This document shows positions 23,567 through 31,500 of a stretch of 64,000 nucleotides of DNA, in pieces. This DNA comes from Mucilaginibacter sp. OK098. Lineage in GTDB: Bacteria > Bacteroidota > Bacteroidia > Sphingobacteriales > Sphingobacteriaceae. A program made the translations under genes and the position numbers. Positions within the stretch are counted from its first letter, which is position 1. Every line of letters starts with the position of its first letter. The notes beneath the pieces were generated by a model, which was given only the letters and a program-made list of their open reading frames with translations, did no database searches and was not told the DNA's origin. The DNA lies in the NCBI RefSeq assembly GCF_900142915.1, contig NZ_FRCM01000006.1, positions 447,503 through 511,502 of the forward strand. Reading direction: 5' to 3'.

Positions 23567-26131
23567 ATGAAAACGGACCATATTTACAAAATAATTAAAA
23601 GCACGCTGATACTTTTATTCCTAACGTTATCAACCACGTTGATGGCCCAGCAGACCATCATTAAGGGAGTAGTTACAGATCTGCGTACCCACGAAACCAT
23701 GCCGGCTGTAAGTGTTTCTTTTGACGGTACCAGCATAGGCGGCACTACAGATGTTCAGGGCAATTACAGAATTAGTACCGACGGAAATTATAACCGCATC
23801 AAGGTTTCATTTATAGGGTATAAAACCTTTTATAAGGATATTACCCCTGGCAGTGCGCAAACTATAAACATCTCTTTAAGCGAAGACCGGAGAACATTAA
23901 ATGAGGTAGTTATAAAAAGCGGTAAAAAAACCAGGTATACCAATAAGAACAATCCCGCTGTGGAACTGATCCGCAAGGTGATTGCTCACAAGGATCAAAA
24001 CAGACTGGAAAATTTCGACTATGCTGAATATCAGCAATACGAAAGAATGATATTTTCATTGAGTGATCTTTCTGAAAAGTTTAAACAGAAACGGATCTTT
24101 AAGAATTATCAATTCTTGTTTATGGAGCAGGACTCCAATGCAATTGGCGGAAAAAACCTGCTGCCGGTGTACATGGAAGAAAAACTTTCTGACAACTACT
24201 TTCGCAAATCACCATATGTTAAAAAACAAGTGGTCCAGGCCAACAAGCAGGTTAAGTACGATGAGAACTTTGTAGATAATGAGGGGCTTAAGGCATACTT
24301 TAACCGCATGTACATGGATATTGAGATCTACGATAATAATATTCCGTTATTGGGTAACCAGTTGCTGAGCCCAATTGCCAATGGCGCACCATCGTTCTAC
24401 AAATTCTTTATTACCGATACCATCAAAGATGTGAGCCCGCAATTGATCGAGTTGAGTTTTACCCCGCGTAATACTACCGATATGCTTTTTGATGGTAAGA
24501 TCTACATTACGATGGATGGCAACTATGCGGTACAAAAAGCGGTATTGTCGGTAAATAAACACATCAACCTCAACTTTGTGCGCCAAATGCAAACCACCCT
24601 GGCTTTTGAAAAAACAGAAGGCGGACGCTACCGGCTGAGCCAGAGCGATTTGAAGATAGACTTTGGGCTGAACAAAAATAAAGGTGGTGGTGTGTATGGC
24701 GAGCGTGTGGTGATCATCAATAACTTTGCAGTTAACAAACCACGCCCGCAGGAGACTTATTCAGGTCCTGCGCAAATGATCGCCTACAATGCGACAGAAA
24801 AAGGGGATGAATTTTGGAAAGCTAATCGTCCTGATACCCTGAAACCGGGACAGGCAGACATCTATAAGAATATTGACAGCCTGCAAACCATCCCATCCTT
24901 TAAACGGACAATGAAGCTGGTTACACTTTTTGTGGCAGGGTACGATAATTTAGGGCCTTTTGAAATAGGGCCGGTAAATACCTTTTACAATTTTAACCCG
25001 GTAGAAGGTTTCAGACTGAGATTAGGCGGACGTACAACTACAGAACTGAGCAAACGGTATTACTTCGAGACCTATGGCGCATATGGTTTTAAGGATGAAA
25101 AATTTAAATATTTTTTCAGCGGCACGTATTCCCTGAATAATAAATCGATCTATTCCTTCCCGCAGGACTATATAAGAGCCAGCGTACAGCGCGACACCAA
25201 GATCCCGGGCCAGGAACTTCAGTTTGTACAGGAGGATAACTTCCTGCTCTCATTTAAGCGTGGTGATCACGGCATTTATACCTATAACGATATCTTTAGG
25301 CTTGATTATGTGCATGAGTATTTGAACCATTTCTCCTACAAGTTTGAGCTAAAGGCCTGGAACCAGGCGCCAACAGGATCATTATATTTTCAGAACATTA
25401 TTGCGGGACAGCCAAATACTATAAATAGCCTGCAAACCACTGAATTGTCAATGGAGTTGCGGTACGCACCTCATGAAAAATTTTACCAGGGTAAATTATA
25501 CCGTACCCCGATCCCTGACAAGTACCCTATCTTTACCCTGCGGTACCAGGAAGGGATCAAAGGACTTTTTAAGGGCGATTACAATTATCAGAATGTTACC
25601 GGTAACATCACCAAACGCTTTTATCTTTCACAACTGGGTTTTGCAGATGTTTCGGCAGAGGGCGGGTATATCTTTAATAAGCTGCCTTATCCGTTACTGG
25701 ATATCCAGCATGCCAACCAAAGCTATGCATTGCAATTGCAATCATATAACCTGATGAATTACCTGGAATTTGTTAGTGACCACTATGCCAGCATCAATAT
25801 TGATCAGCATTTTAACGGGTTCTTTTTTAACAAGGTGCCATTGTTACAATCATTGAAGTTAAGGGAAGTAGTATCATTCAAATCAGTATGGGGTGGCGTA
25901 AGGCAGGAAAATAACCCGGCCAATGATCCCAACTTATTGCAATATCCGGTGGGCGGCAGTGGCAAACCAATAACTTATACGCTAAACAACGGCCCTTATA
26001 TGGAAGCAAGCGCAGGTATTGAGAATATCTTTAAGCTGTTGCGTTTAGACCTGGTTAGAAGGCTTACTTACCTTGATCACCCTGACGCGCCAAAATGGGG
26101 TGTAAGGGCTTTTGTTAAATTTCAATTCTGA
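23567..26131 (+). CDS. DUF5686 / carboxypeptidase-regulatory-like outer-membrane protein
   Basis: 854 residues. The signal peptide (about 1-27, ending LMAQ) is followed by a carboxypeptidase-regulatory-like beta-sandwich at about 30-110 (IKGVVTDLRTHETMPAVSV, VSFIGYKTF) and a long C-terminal region of DUF5686 type (NPAVELIRKVIAHKDQN, then a beta-rich barrel-like half ending with aromatic FVKFQF). The aromatic last residue and alternating strands suggest an outer-membrane barrel. Function is unknown; family members are common in Bacteroidota and often answer to envelope stress. It is the second gene under operator B and precedes the marR gene. Confidence 0.88.
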   Translation: MKTDHIYKIIKSTLILLFLTLSTTLMAQQTIIKGVVTDLRTHETMPAVSVSFDGTSIGGTTDVQGNYRISTDGNYNRIKVSFIGYKTFYKDITPGSAQTINISLSEDRRTLNEVVIKSGKKTRYTNKNNPAVELIRKVIAHKDQNRLENFDYAEYQQYERMIFSLSDLSEKFKQKRIFKNYQFLFMEQDSNAIGGKNLLPVYMEEKLSDNYFRKSPYVKKQVVQANKQVKYDENFVDNEGLKAYFNRMYMDIEIYDNNIPLLGNQLLSPIANGAPSFYKFFITDTIKDVSPQLIELSFTPRNTTDMLFDGKIYITMDGNYAVQKAVLSVNKHINLNFVRQMQTTLAFEKTEGGRYRLSQSDLKIDFGLNKNKGGGVYGERVVIINNFAVNKPRPQETYSGPAQMIAYNATEKGDEFWKANRPDTLKPGQADIYKNIDSLQTIPSFKRTMKLVTLFVAGYDNLGPFEIGPVNTFYNFNPVEGFRLRLGGRTTTELSKRYYFETYGAYGFKDEKFKYFFSGTYSLNNKSIYSFPQDYIRASVQRDTKIPGQELQFVQEDNFLLSFKRGDHGIYTYNDIFRLDYVHEYLNHFSYKFELKAWNQAPTGSLYFQNIIAGQPNTINSLQTTELSMELRYAPHEKFYQGKLYRTPIPDKYPIFTLRYQEGIKGLFKGDYNYQNVTGNITKRFYLSQLGFADVSAEGGYIFNKLPYPLLDIQHANQSYALQLQSYNLMNYLEFVSDHYASINIDQHFNGFFFNKVPLLQSLKLREVVSFKSVWGGVRQENNPANDPNLLQYPVGGSGKPITYTLNNGPYMEASAGIENIFKLLRLDLVRRLTYLDHPDAPKWGVRAFVKFQF

Positions 26132-26180
26132 TCACCTTAAATTCTATGTGCAATTTAATTGTATAAAAATCGTTAAACTT

Positions 26181-26217
26181 GTAAACCTGGTTGACTTTAT
26201 TGGTCAGCCTGGTTTAC
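26181..26217. promoter_or_regulatory. 37-bp palindromic operator C before marR
   Basis: Arms GTAAACCTGGTTGACTT and TGGTCAGCCTGGTTTAC match at 13 of 17 pairs. TTG at 26191-26193 is in the same place as in copies A and B, but the -7 position reads TACTTAAA, a weaker promoter. It lies 71 bp upstream of marR, so weak autoregulated expression is expected. Confidence 0.75.
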
Positions 26218-26288
26218 TTAAATTGATAAACTAAAATTATTATAAAGGCCTATTATTAATCCCTACTTAAACATTAATATTAAAGATC

Positions 26289-26762
26289 ATGTTAAACGAG
26301 GAAGCAACCAGAATGACGAGCAGGCTATTATACCTTTTGAAACGACTTTCGGATGAATGGTATTGTACAAAACTTTGCCATGCTAACCTGGAAGGCTTTA
26401 ATAATTCGCATATCCCATTGTTTATGAGTATAGGCACCACAGGAATTTCCAATAGTAAGCTTGCGGCAAATTTAAGTATAACCAAACAGGCAGCCAGCAA
26501 GGTGATTAAAGAACTGGAAGAACTAAAACTCGTAAGGAGTGAAAAATGCAGTACTGACGGGCGTTCAATGATGTTATATTTAACAGGTGACGGGATCCGC
26601 TTTTATGAGCATATTAAAAATCAAATGACAGAGCTGGAACATGAGTACAAGAAAGTGGTTGGCGCCAGGAACTATGAAACCGCTATCAATGTAATGCTGA
26701 AACTTGTTGAATACCACGAACATCTGAACCACGAACACCTGAGCAAAGCGGTGCTGAATTGA
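26289..26762 (+). CDS. MarR family transcriptional regulator
   Basis: 157 residues with the MarR winged helix: ISNSKLAANLSITKQAASKVI (helix-turn-helix, about 58-80), KELEELKLVRSEKC, and the wing STDGRSMMLYLTGDG. Flanking helices would form the dimer. MarR proteins are usually repressors released by a small ligand and bind palindromes near their own promoters. One such palindrome lies 71 bp upstream and two more stand before the START and DUF5686 genes, so this protein is the natural candidate for binding them. Its gene converges with the S10 peptidase gene 48 bp downstream. Confidence 0.9.
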   Translation: MLNEEATRMTSRLLYLLKRLSDEWYCTKLCHANLEGFNNSHIPLFMSIGTTGISNSKLAANLSITKQAASKVIKELEELKLVRSEKCSTDGRSMMLYLTGDGIRFYEHIKNQMTELEHEYKKVVGARNYETAINVMLKLVEYHEHLNHEHLSKAVLN

Positions 26763-26810
26763 ATTTCAGGCTAAAGCTGCCACAGGCCTTGATCTTTGCC
26801 AGCCTTATTG

Positions 26811-28094
26811 TCAATGGTTCACACTCAGGCCTAAGGCATCCAAAATATACTGGATCAGCAGCGGTTGGTCCAATACCGCTAAGTGGCCGGCATTTAGCAC
26901 TTTTAACCAGCTCAGCAGCCCGCCATTTTGTTCAAAACCGAGCACTTGCTTATTATCAGGGCTTCGCCATTGTTTGGTGACCGCCATCTTAAACTCAGCC
27001 GCGGCAATACCATCCAGTTTGTTCAGCCATTCGCCGGTGCCCAGGAAATTGCAGTCCTTGGCATCATTAAGGCCCGAGATAACTAAAATACGTTGTTTAG
27101 CGCCGCCTTCAATCACCGTGCCTTCCAATAATTCTTTAACTATATGCGCAAAACTGTCGTTCACCTGCGGCGTATAGTTTTTGGATACCACCTCCGACCA
27201 GTTTTGGGTTACCGTTGTACCCGGGCCAACAGCTGGCGCATGCACCGCTTTGCGGAAATCATCGTCGTTAAGATATTTCATAACCGGGTCGAAGGATGGG
27301 TCAGCAGTTTGTGCAATATTAGCCATATAACAACCGCTCAGCGTTTCTATTTCAAAGTTGACAGTTGGGAGGCTAACATTTTTATCCAATATTTCCTTTT
27401 GTTCGGCAGAGATCAGGCCATGATTGAACGCATAAGCGGTGTTAGTAGCCATCTGCACCCAGGGGTCAACCCAGGCATCAAGCAGCACGGTGCCGCATAA
27501 ATTAAGTTTGGCGCCGCCCGGTTTAGTATTGCCTTCAACAATCAGTTTGGCAAGCAGTGGCAGATAAGTACCGGCGTATGATTCACCCGCAAGCACGATG
27601 GGGTTCTTAGCTATCTCAGGGTGTTTGGTCAAAAAATTCAAAAGCGACTGGTAATACTGTTCCATCCCCTGCTCAACGGTTTTGGGTGCGTCTTCATCCC
27701 TGGCGAACGAGATGGTTACAGTTAGCGGGTGTTCAAAAACCAGGTAATTGGCATACTGGTTCCAGGCATGGGCGCGGGGCGTTAAAACCATAGCCGGGTC
27801 AGTCCCTTCGACCATTGATATTTCATAAGGCCCATTTTCGAGGAAGAAACCCCAAAAGCTGCTTGAACCAGGTCCGCCATTTGTCCAGATAATTGTGGGC
27901 CGTTTGGCGTAGTCACCGGTGCCTGCAAACCAATAGAATAATCCTTCATCCGGTCCCACCGGATTCGCGCTTCCTGTAACGGGCGAATATCCTGCAAACT
28001 GAACGCCTTCTACTTTATGTCCAGATGTTTTTAAACCAGGTAAGGTGAGTACTCGGTCATCCGTAATTGCCGAAACAGGCATTCTATCTTTCAT
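26811..28094 (-). CDS. Serine carboxypeptidase-like protein, family S10
   Basis: 427 residues, alpha/beta hydrolase of the S10 type. The oxyanion motif TNGGPGSSS is at 71-79, and the nucleophile is Ser172 in GESYAGTY. The catalytic Asp is probably in SGLNDAKDC (about 350), and His404 in NAGHLAVL completes the triad. No signal peptide is evident, unlike most secreted members, so location is unclear; a later start at MPVSAIT is also possible. Its 3' end is duplicated in diverged form at 22126, in the same orientation, on the far side of the MarR-linked block. Confidence 0.9.
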   Translation of the reverse strand: MKDRMPVSAITDDRVLTLPGLKTSGHKVEGVQFAGYSPVTGSANPVGPDEGLFYWFAGTGDYAKRPTIIWTNGGPGSSSFWGFFLENGPYEISMVEGTDPAMVLTPRAHAWNQYANYLVFEHPLTVTISFARDEDAPKTVEQGMEQYYQSLLNFLTKHPEIAKNPIVLAGESYAGTYLPLLAKLIVEGNTKPGGAKLNLCGTVLLDAWVDPWVQMATNTAYAFNHGLISAEQKEILDKNVSLPTVNFEIETLSGCYMANIAQTADPSFDPVMKYLNDDDFRKAVHAPAVGPGTTVTQNWSEVVSKNYTPQVNDSFAHIVKELLEGTVIEGGAKQRILVISGLNDAKDCNFLGTGEWLNKLDGIAAAEFKMAVTKQWRSPDNKQVLGFEQNGGLLSWLKVLNAGHLAVLDQPLLIQYILDALGLSVNH

Positions 28095-28168
28095 GATCTC
28101 GATTTAAGTTGCTATAAATATACAGATATTTTAAATGCGAGCTATGGATGGTTTTTTTCTTAGAGCAG

Positions 28169-28193
28169 GAGGGTTCGAATCCCTCTGGCTCCA
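28169..28193 (+). other. Orphan tRNA 3' fragment (T-arm and acceptor strand)
   Basis: GAGGG-TTCGAAT-CCCTC forms a complete T-arm, followed by TGGCTCC-A, the 3' acceptor strand of a tRNA that would begin GGAGCCA. No D-arm or anticodon arm precedes it, so it is not a tRNA gene. The T-arm is identical to that of tRNA-Ser at 14937-14953, but the acceptor differs, so the parent tRNA is another gene. This is a typical scar of site-specific integration. Confidence 0.75.
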
Positions 28194-28297
28194 CTTTTGC
28201 CCTTTACGGGTTGGTGGTGACAACGGCAGCAAATGAATAAACGTTAGCCATTGTGTCGCTATGAAACTTTAATGCTATATTCGGGTAGAAAAATGAG

Positions 28298-29056
28298 ATG
28301 TTTGACAACGACCTCGAATATAAAATAATCAAAGCAGATGCTTCAATTTCTCACTTTGTTGAAAGGTTTTGGATGCTTGCCAATCATTCGGACAACGATA
28401 AAGAAATTGTAGTTATCCCGGATGGCAGAATAGACATTTTGTTCTCTTGTTCAACAACAGAGCCTTTCCACATTACCCTGATGGGCCTGGAAAGTGAACC
28501 TACACAAACTACTTTCCCAAAAAAGACTTTATTTTTTGCCGTCAATCTTAAATTGCTGGCTATTGAATACTTGCTTAACACCAGCATTTCAAATTTAGTA
28601 AATCAGGCTCTGCAGTTACCGCCTGACTTCTGGGGAATTACACGAGATGACTTAAATGATTTTTATAAATTTTGTGAAAAGATTTCCAACAAAATAAAAA
28701 CACTTTTGCCACAGGAAACAGACAACCGGAAACAAAAACTTTTTGAATTAATATACGCATCAAACGGCTCACTCACCGTTAAGGCATTATCCGAAAAAGT
28801 ATATTGGACCAGCCGGCAGATCAATCGTTATTTTAACCAGCAATTTGGACTTTCATTAAAAGCTTATTGTAATATTTTAAGATTCAGGGCCTCATTTCAA
28901 CATATTAAAGAAGGTAAGCTTTTCCCAGAGCAAAATTTTACAGACCAGGCCCATTTTATAAAGGAAATAAAAAGGCTTTCGGGTGTAACGCCAAAAGAAT
29001 TATTCAAAAACAAAAACGACCGATTTATACAATTCTCTGCCCTACCCCCAAAGTAG
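28298..29056 (+). CDS. AraC family transcriptional regulator
   Basis: 252 residues. The N-terminal sensor domain resembles the DUF6597 type (HFVERFWMLANH, VVIPDGRIDILFSC). The C-terminal AraC DNA-binding domain has SEKVYWTSRQINRYFNQQFG and the second helix-turn-helix near FTDQAHFIKEIKRLSGVTPKEL. It ends 27 bp before the TetX-like monooxygenase on the same strand, so it very likely controls or is cotranscribed with it. Confidence 0.9.
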   Translation: MFDNDLEYKIIKADASISHFVERFWMLANHSDNDKEIVVIPDGRIDILFSCSTTEPFHITLMGLESEPTQTTFPKKTLFFAVNLKLLAIEYLLNTSISNLVNQALQLPPDFWGITRDDLNDFYKFCEKISNKIKTLLPQETDNRKQKLFELIYASNGSLTVKALSEKVYWTSRQINRYFNQQFGLSLKAYCNILRFRASFQHIKEGKLFPEQNFTDQAHFIKEIKRLSGVTPKELFKNKNDRFIQFSALPPK

Positions 29057-29083
29057 CTTTGCATCATAATTAAAATTGTAATT

Positions 29084-30349
29084 ATGATGATCCAAAATAA
29101 AAAGATAGCCATTGTTGGCGGCGGACCTGGCGGCTTGACTCTTGCAAGGCTTTTACAGCTCAAAGGAGCAGATGTAAAAGTGTATGAAAGAGATATCAAT
29201 AAAGATGTAAGGGTGCAGGGCGGTGCCCTTGACCTTCATGCCGAATCGGGTTTAGCTGCATTAAAAAAAGCTGGTTTGATGGACGCATTTAAAGCCAACT
29301 ACAGGCCAGGAGCAGATAAAATCCGTATAACAGATAACCAGGCAAAAATTCATTTAGACCAACACACAGAAGAATCAACTGAAACATTTGGCCACAAAAA
29401 TCATAGGCCTGAAATTGACCGGGGGCCTTTGAGAGAGATCTTATTGAGCTCATTACAGCCGGATACGGTTGTTTGGGACAGCCGTATTGTATCTATAGAA
29501 CCCATCCAAAGCGCCTGGAAATTAGTTTTCGAAAATGGTAGTTCCACCGTGGCAGATCTTGTAATAGGGGCTGATGGCGCAAATAGCAGGATCAGGCCAT
29601 TTGTTACGGATATCAAGCCTTTTTGGACAGGCATAACGATGCTGGAAGGCTCAATAAAAGATGCGGAAAAAACAGCGCCCATTATTCATAAACTATTGAA
29701 AGGAGGTAAGATCTTTGCTCTCGGAAACGAAAAAACTTTAATAGTAAGCTCAAAAGGCGACGGTAGCTTTGGCTTTGCAACAGCTTGCAAAACAAGTGAA
29801 TTTTGGTATAAAAAAAGCGGGATGGACTTTACAGATAATACGCAGGTATTGGCCTGGTTTAAAAAGGAATTTTCAGAATGGGGCAGCATTTGGTGGGAAT
29901 TGTTTAGCAATGAAAAAACACTTTTCATTCCACGGCCACAATACTGTATGCCATTAGATCAAAAATGGGAAGCAAAATCAAACATAACACTTATAGGCGA
30001 CGCAGCCCATTGGATGCCACCATTTGCCGGCGAAGGCGTAAATATGGCAATGTTAGACGCGCTGGAATTGAGCGAAAGCCTTACAGATCAAGCACTTGAT
30101 AACACACAAACCGCTATTGCAAATTATGAAAAACAGATGTTTGCAAGATTTGCCAAAATAGGACAGGCAACATTATTTAATACCGAATGGATGCACAAGC
30201 CCAAAGCACTTGAAAATATGCTGACCATGTTTAGCAGGAATATTCTGAAACAGGCCACGTTTATTGGTAAGATGTGGGCAAGTGTTACTTTAATTCCATT
30301 AATCCGTAAAGCAGTGGGGCTTTCTCCAGGGCAAAACGCGTTGACATAA
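29084..30349 (+). CDS. TetX-like FAD-dependent monooxygenase
   Basis: 421-residue class A flavoprotein monooxygenase. The dinucleotide motif GGGPGG is at 12-17, an FAD phrase GGALDLHAESG at about 47, DLVIGADGANSRIR at about 160, and the GD motif IGDAAHWMPPFAGEGVN near 303-320. The wording throughout is close to TetX, the tetracycline-inactivating hydroxylase known from Bacteroidota, including VYERD, GG.LDLH and MPPFAG. The substrate pocket is less similar, so tetracycline activity cannot be assumed; polyketide or aromatic hydroxylation is an alternative. The preceding AraC gene is a likely regulator. Confidence 0.88.
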   Translation: MMIQNKKIAIVGGGPGGLTLARLLQLKGADVKVYERDINKDVRVQGGALDLHAESGLAALKKAGLMDAFKANYRPGADKIRITDNQAKIHLDQHTEESTETFGHKNHRPEIDRGPLREILLSSLQPDTVVWDSRIVSIEPIQSAWKLVFENGSSTVADLVIGADGANSRIRPFVTDIKPFWTGITMLEGSIKDAEKTAPIIHKLLKGGKIFALGNEKTLIVSSKGDGSFGFATACKTSEFWYKKSGMDFTDNTQVLAWFKKEFSEWGSIWWELFSNEKTLFIPRPQYCMPLDQKWEAKSNITLIGDAAHWMPPFAGEGVNMAMLDALELSESLTDQALDNTQTAIANYEKQMFARFAKIGQATLFNTEWMHKPKALENMLTMFSRNILKQATFIGKMWASVTLIPLIRKAVGLSPGQNALT

Positions 30350-30531
30350 ACAGTCAATATTTTGGTAATAACGGGTTGTTTGGTAACTTTAATTAGTACA
30401 TTTAAAATGTTATCCCATTATAAATTAATAGTTTGCGATGTCACTTAGTTTGAGATTATGAAAACACCGAATTACACAAACGGGCACTAAAAATTACAAA
30501 CAGGGATAATATAATATGGTTAATTGAAGCT

Positions 30532-31395
30532 ATGAAAAATTCCGACATCACCGATCCGCAATTTCTTCAGGCTGTTGAAGCGATAGACTCCGGCAATATT
30601 AATGAACTCGAAGGCATAATTTCCAAACATCCACGGTTGGTAAAGGAAAGATTGCGCACAACGGAGGCCGGTTATTTTAAAGATCCTTACCTGCTTTGGT
30701 TTGTTGCTGATAATCCCATTCGCAATGATAAGCTCCCTACTAATATTGTAGAAGTAACCCGTGTACTTATACAAGCGGTAAAACACGGGGCACCCAATAC
30801 TTATCATAGTCAAATTGACTACGCTTTAGGGCTAATAGCCACCGGACGGATCCAGCGCGAATGTGGCGTACAGATAGCCATGATGGATTTGCTGATAAAT
30901 GCCGGCGCAACTCCCGGCGACTGTATTGGAGCCTTAGCACATGGCAATATCGAAGCTGCTCAACATTTAATTAACCGTGGCGGTAAACTAACCCTGCCTG
31001 CGGCAGTTTGTTTGGAACGCATGGACGATATTCATCGTTTAGGGGCCGGAGCAAGTGCCGGTGAAAAATTAACGGCGCTATCGGCGGCAGCATTCTACGG
31101 CAAGGCGGATATGATAAAACTTTTATTGAAGATGGGCGCTAATCCTAACGGCTACCCCGAAAGTAATTGCGGCTTCCATAGTCATGCTACACCATTACAC
31201 CAGGCCGTTTCTTCTGGTTCACTGGATGCCGTAAAGCTATTGGTTGAAGCAGGAGCAAAACTTGAAGTTCCGGACAAAGTTTATGACGGATCACCTTTAG
31301 GATGGGCAAAACACATGCAAACCGATGACTATTATGATGAAGCAGGCAGAATGAATTTTGTCGAAATAGAAGCGTATTTAGAGAAAAGGAAATAA
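30532..31395 (+). CDS. Ankyrin repeat protein
   Basis: 287 residues. The N-terminal half (NINELEGIISKHPRLVKERL, ..VLIQAVKHGAP) and the C-terminal units (EKLTALSAAAFYGKADMIKLL, TPLHQAVSSGSLDAVKLLVEAGAKLE) are ankyrin repeats. No signal peptide, so cytoplasmic protein-binding role. The start MKNSDITDPQFLQAVEAIDSG is chosen at 30532. A strong bidirectional terminator follows at 31450. No partner is evident. Confidence 0.88.
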   Translation: MKNSDITDPQFLQAVEAIDSGNINELEGIISKHPRLVKERLRTTEAGYFKDPYLLWFVADNPIRNDKLPTNIVEVTRVLIQAVKHGAPNTYHSQIDYALGLIATGRIQRECGVQIAMMDLLINAGATPGDCIGALAHGNIEAAQHLINRGGKLTLPAAVCLERMDDIHRLGAGASAGEKLTALSAAAFYGKADMIKLLLKMGANPNGYPESNCGFHSHATPLHQAVSSGSLDAVKLLVEAGAKLEVPDKVYDGSPLGWAKHMQTDDYYDEAGRMNFVEIEAYLEKRK

Positions 31396-31449
31396 TAAAA
31401 GGATAGCACGAAGGGTTTGGTGCACACCGTGATTCAAACCTCCAGGGTA

Positions 31450-31485
31450 TTTTTTATGCACGCCCTCGTTGGCGTGCATAAAAAA
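31450..31485. terminator. Bidirectional terminator between convergent genes
   Basis: The perfect 15-bp stem TTTTTTATGCACGCC/GGCGTGCATAAAAAA with loop CTCGTT gives a T-run on either strand. It separates the ankyrin gene from the convergent TonB receptor gene. Confidence 0.88.
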
Positions 31486-31500
31486 CCTTGATGAATTTTG

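Noticed and set aside
14962..28193. Active integrative element.
   Set aside because: No integrase, transposase, relaxase or phage gene is found between the tRNA-derived copies; only a decayed remnant can be supported.
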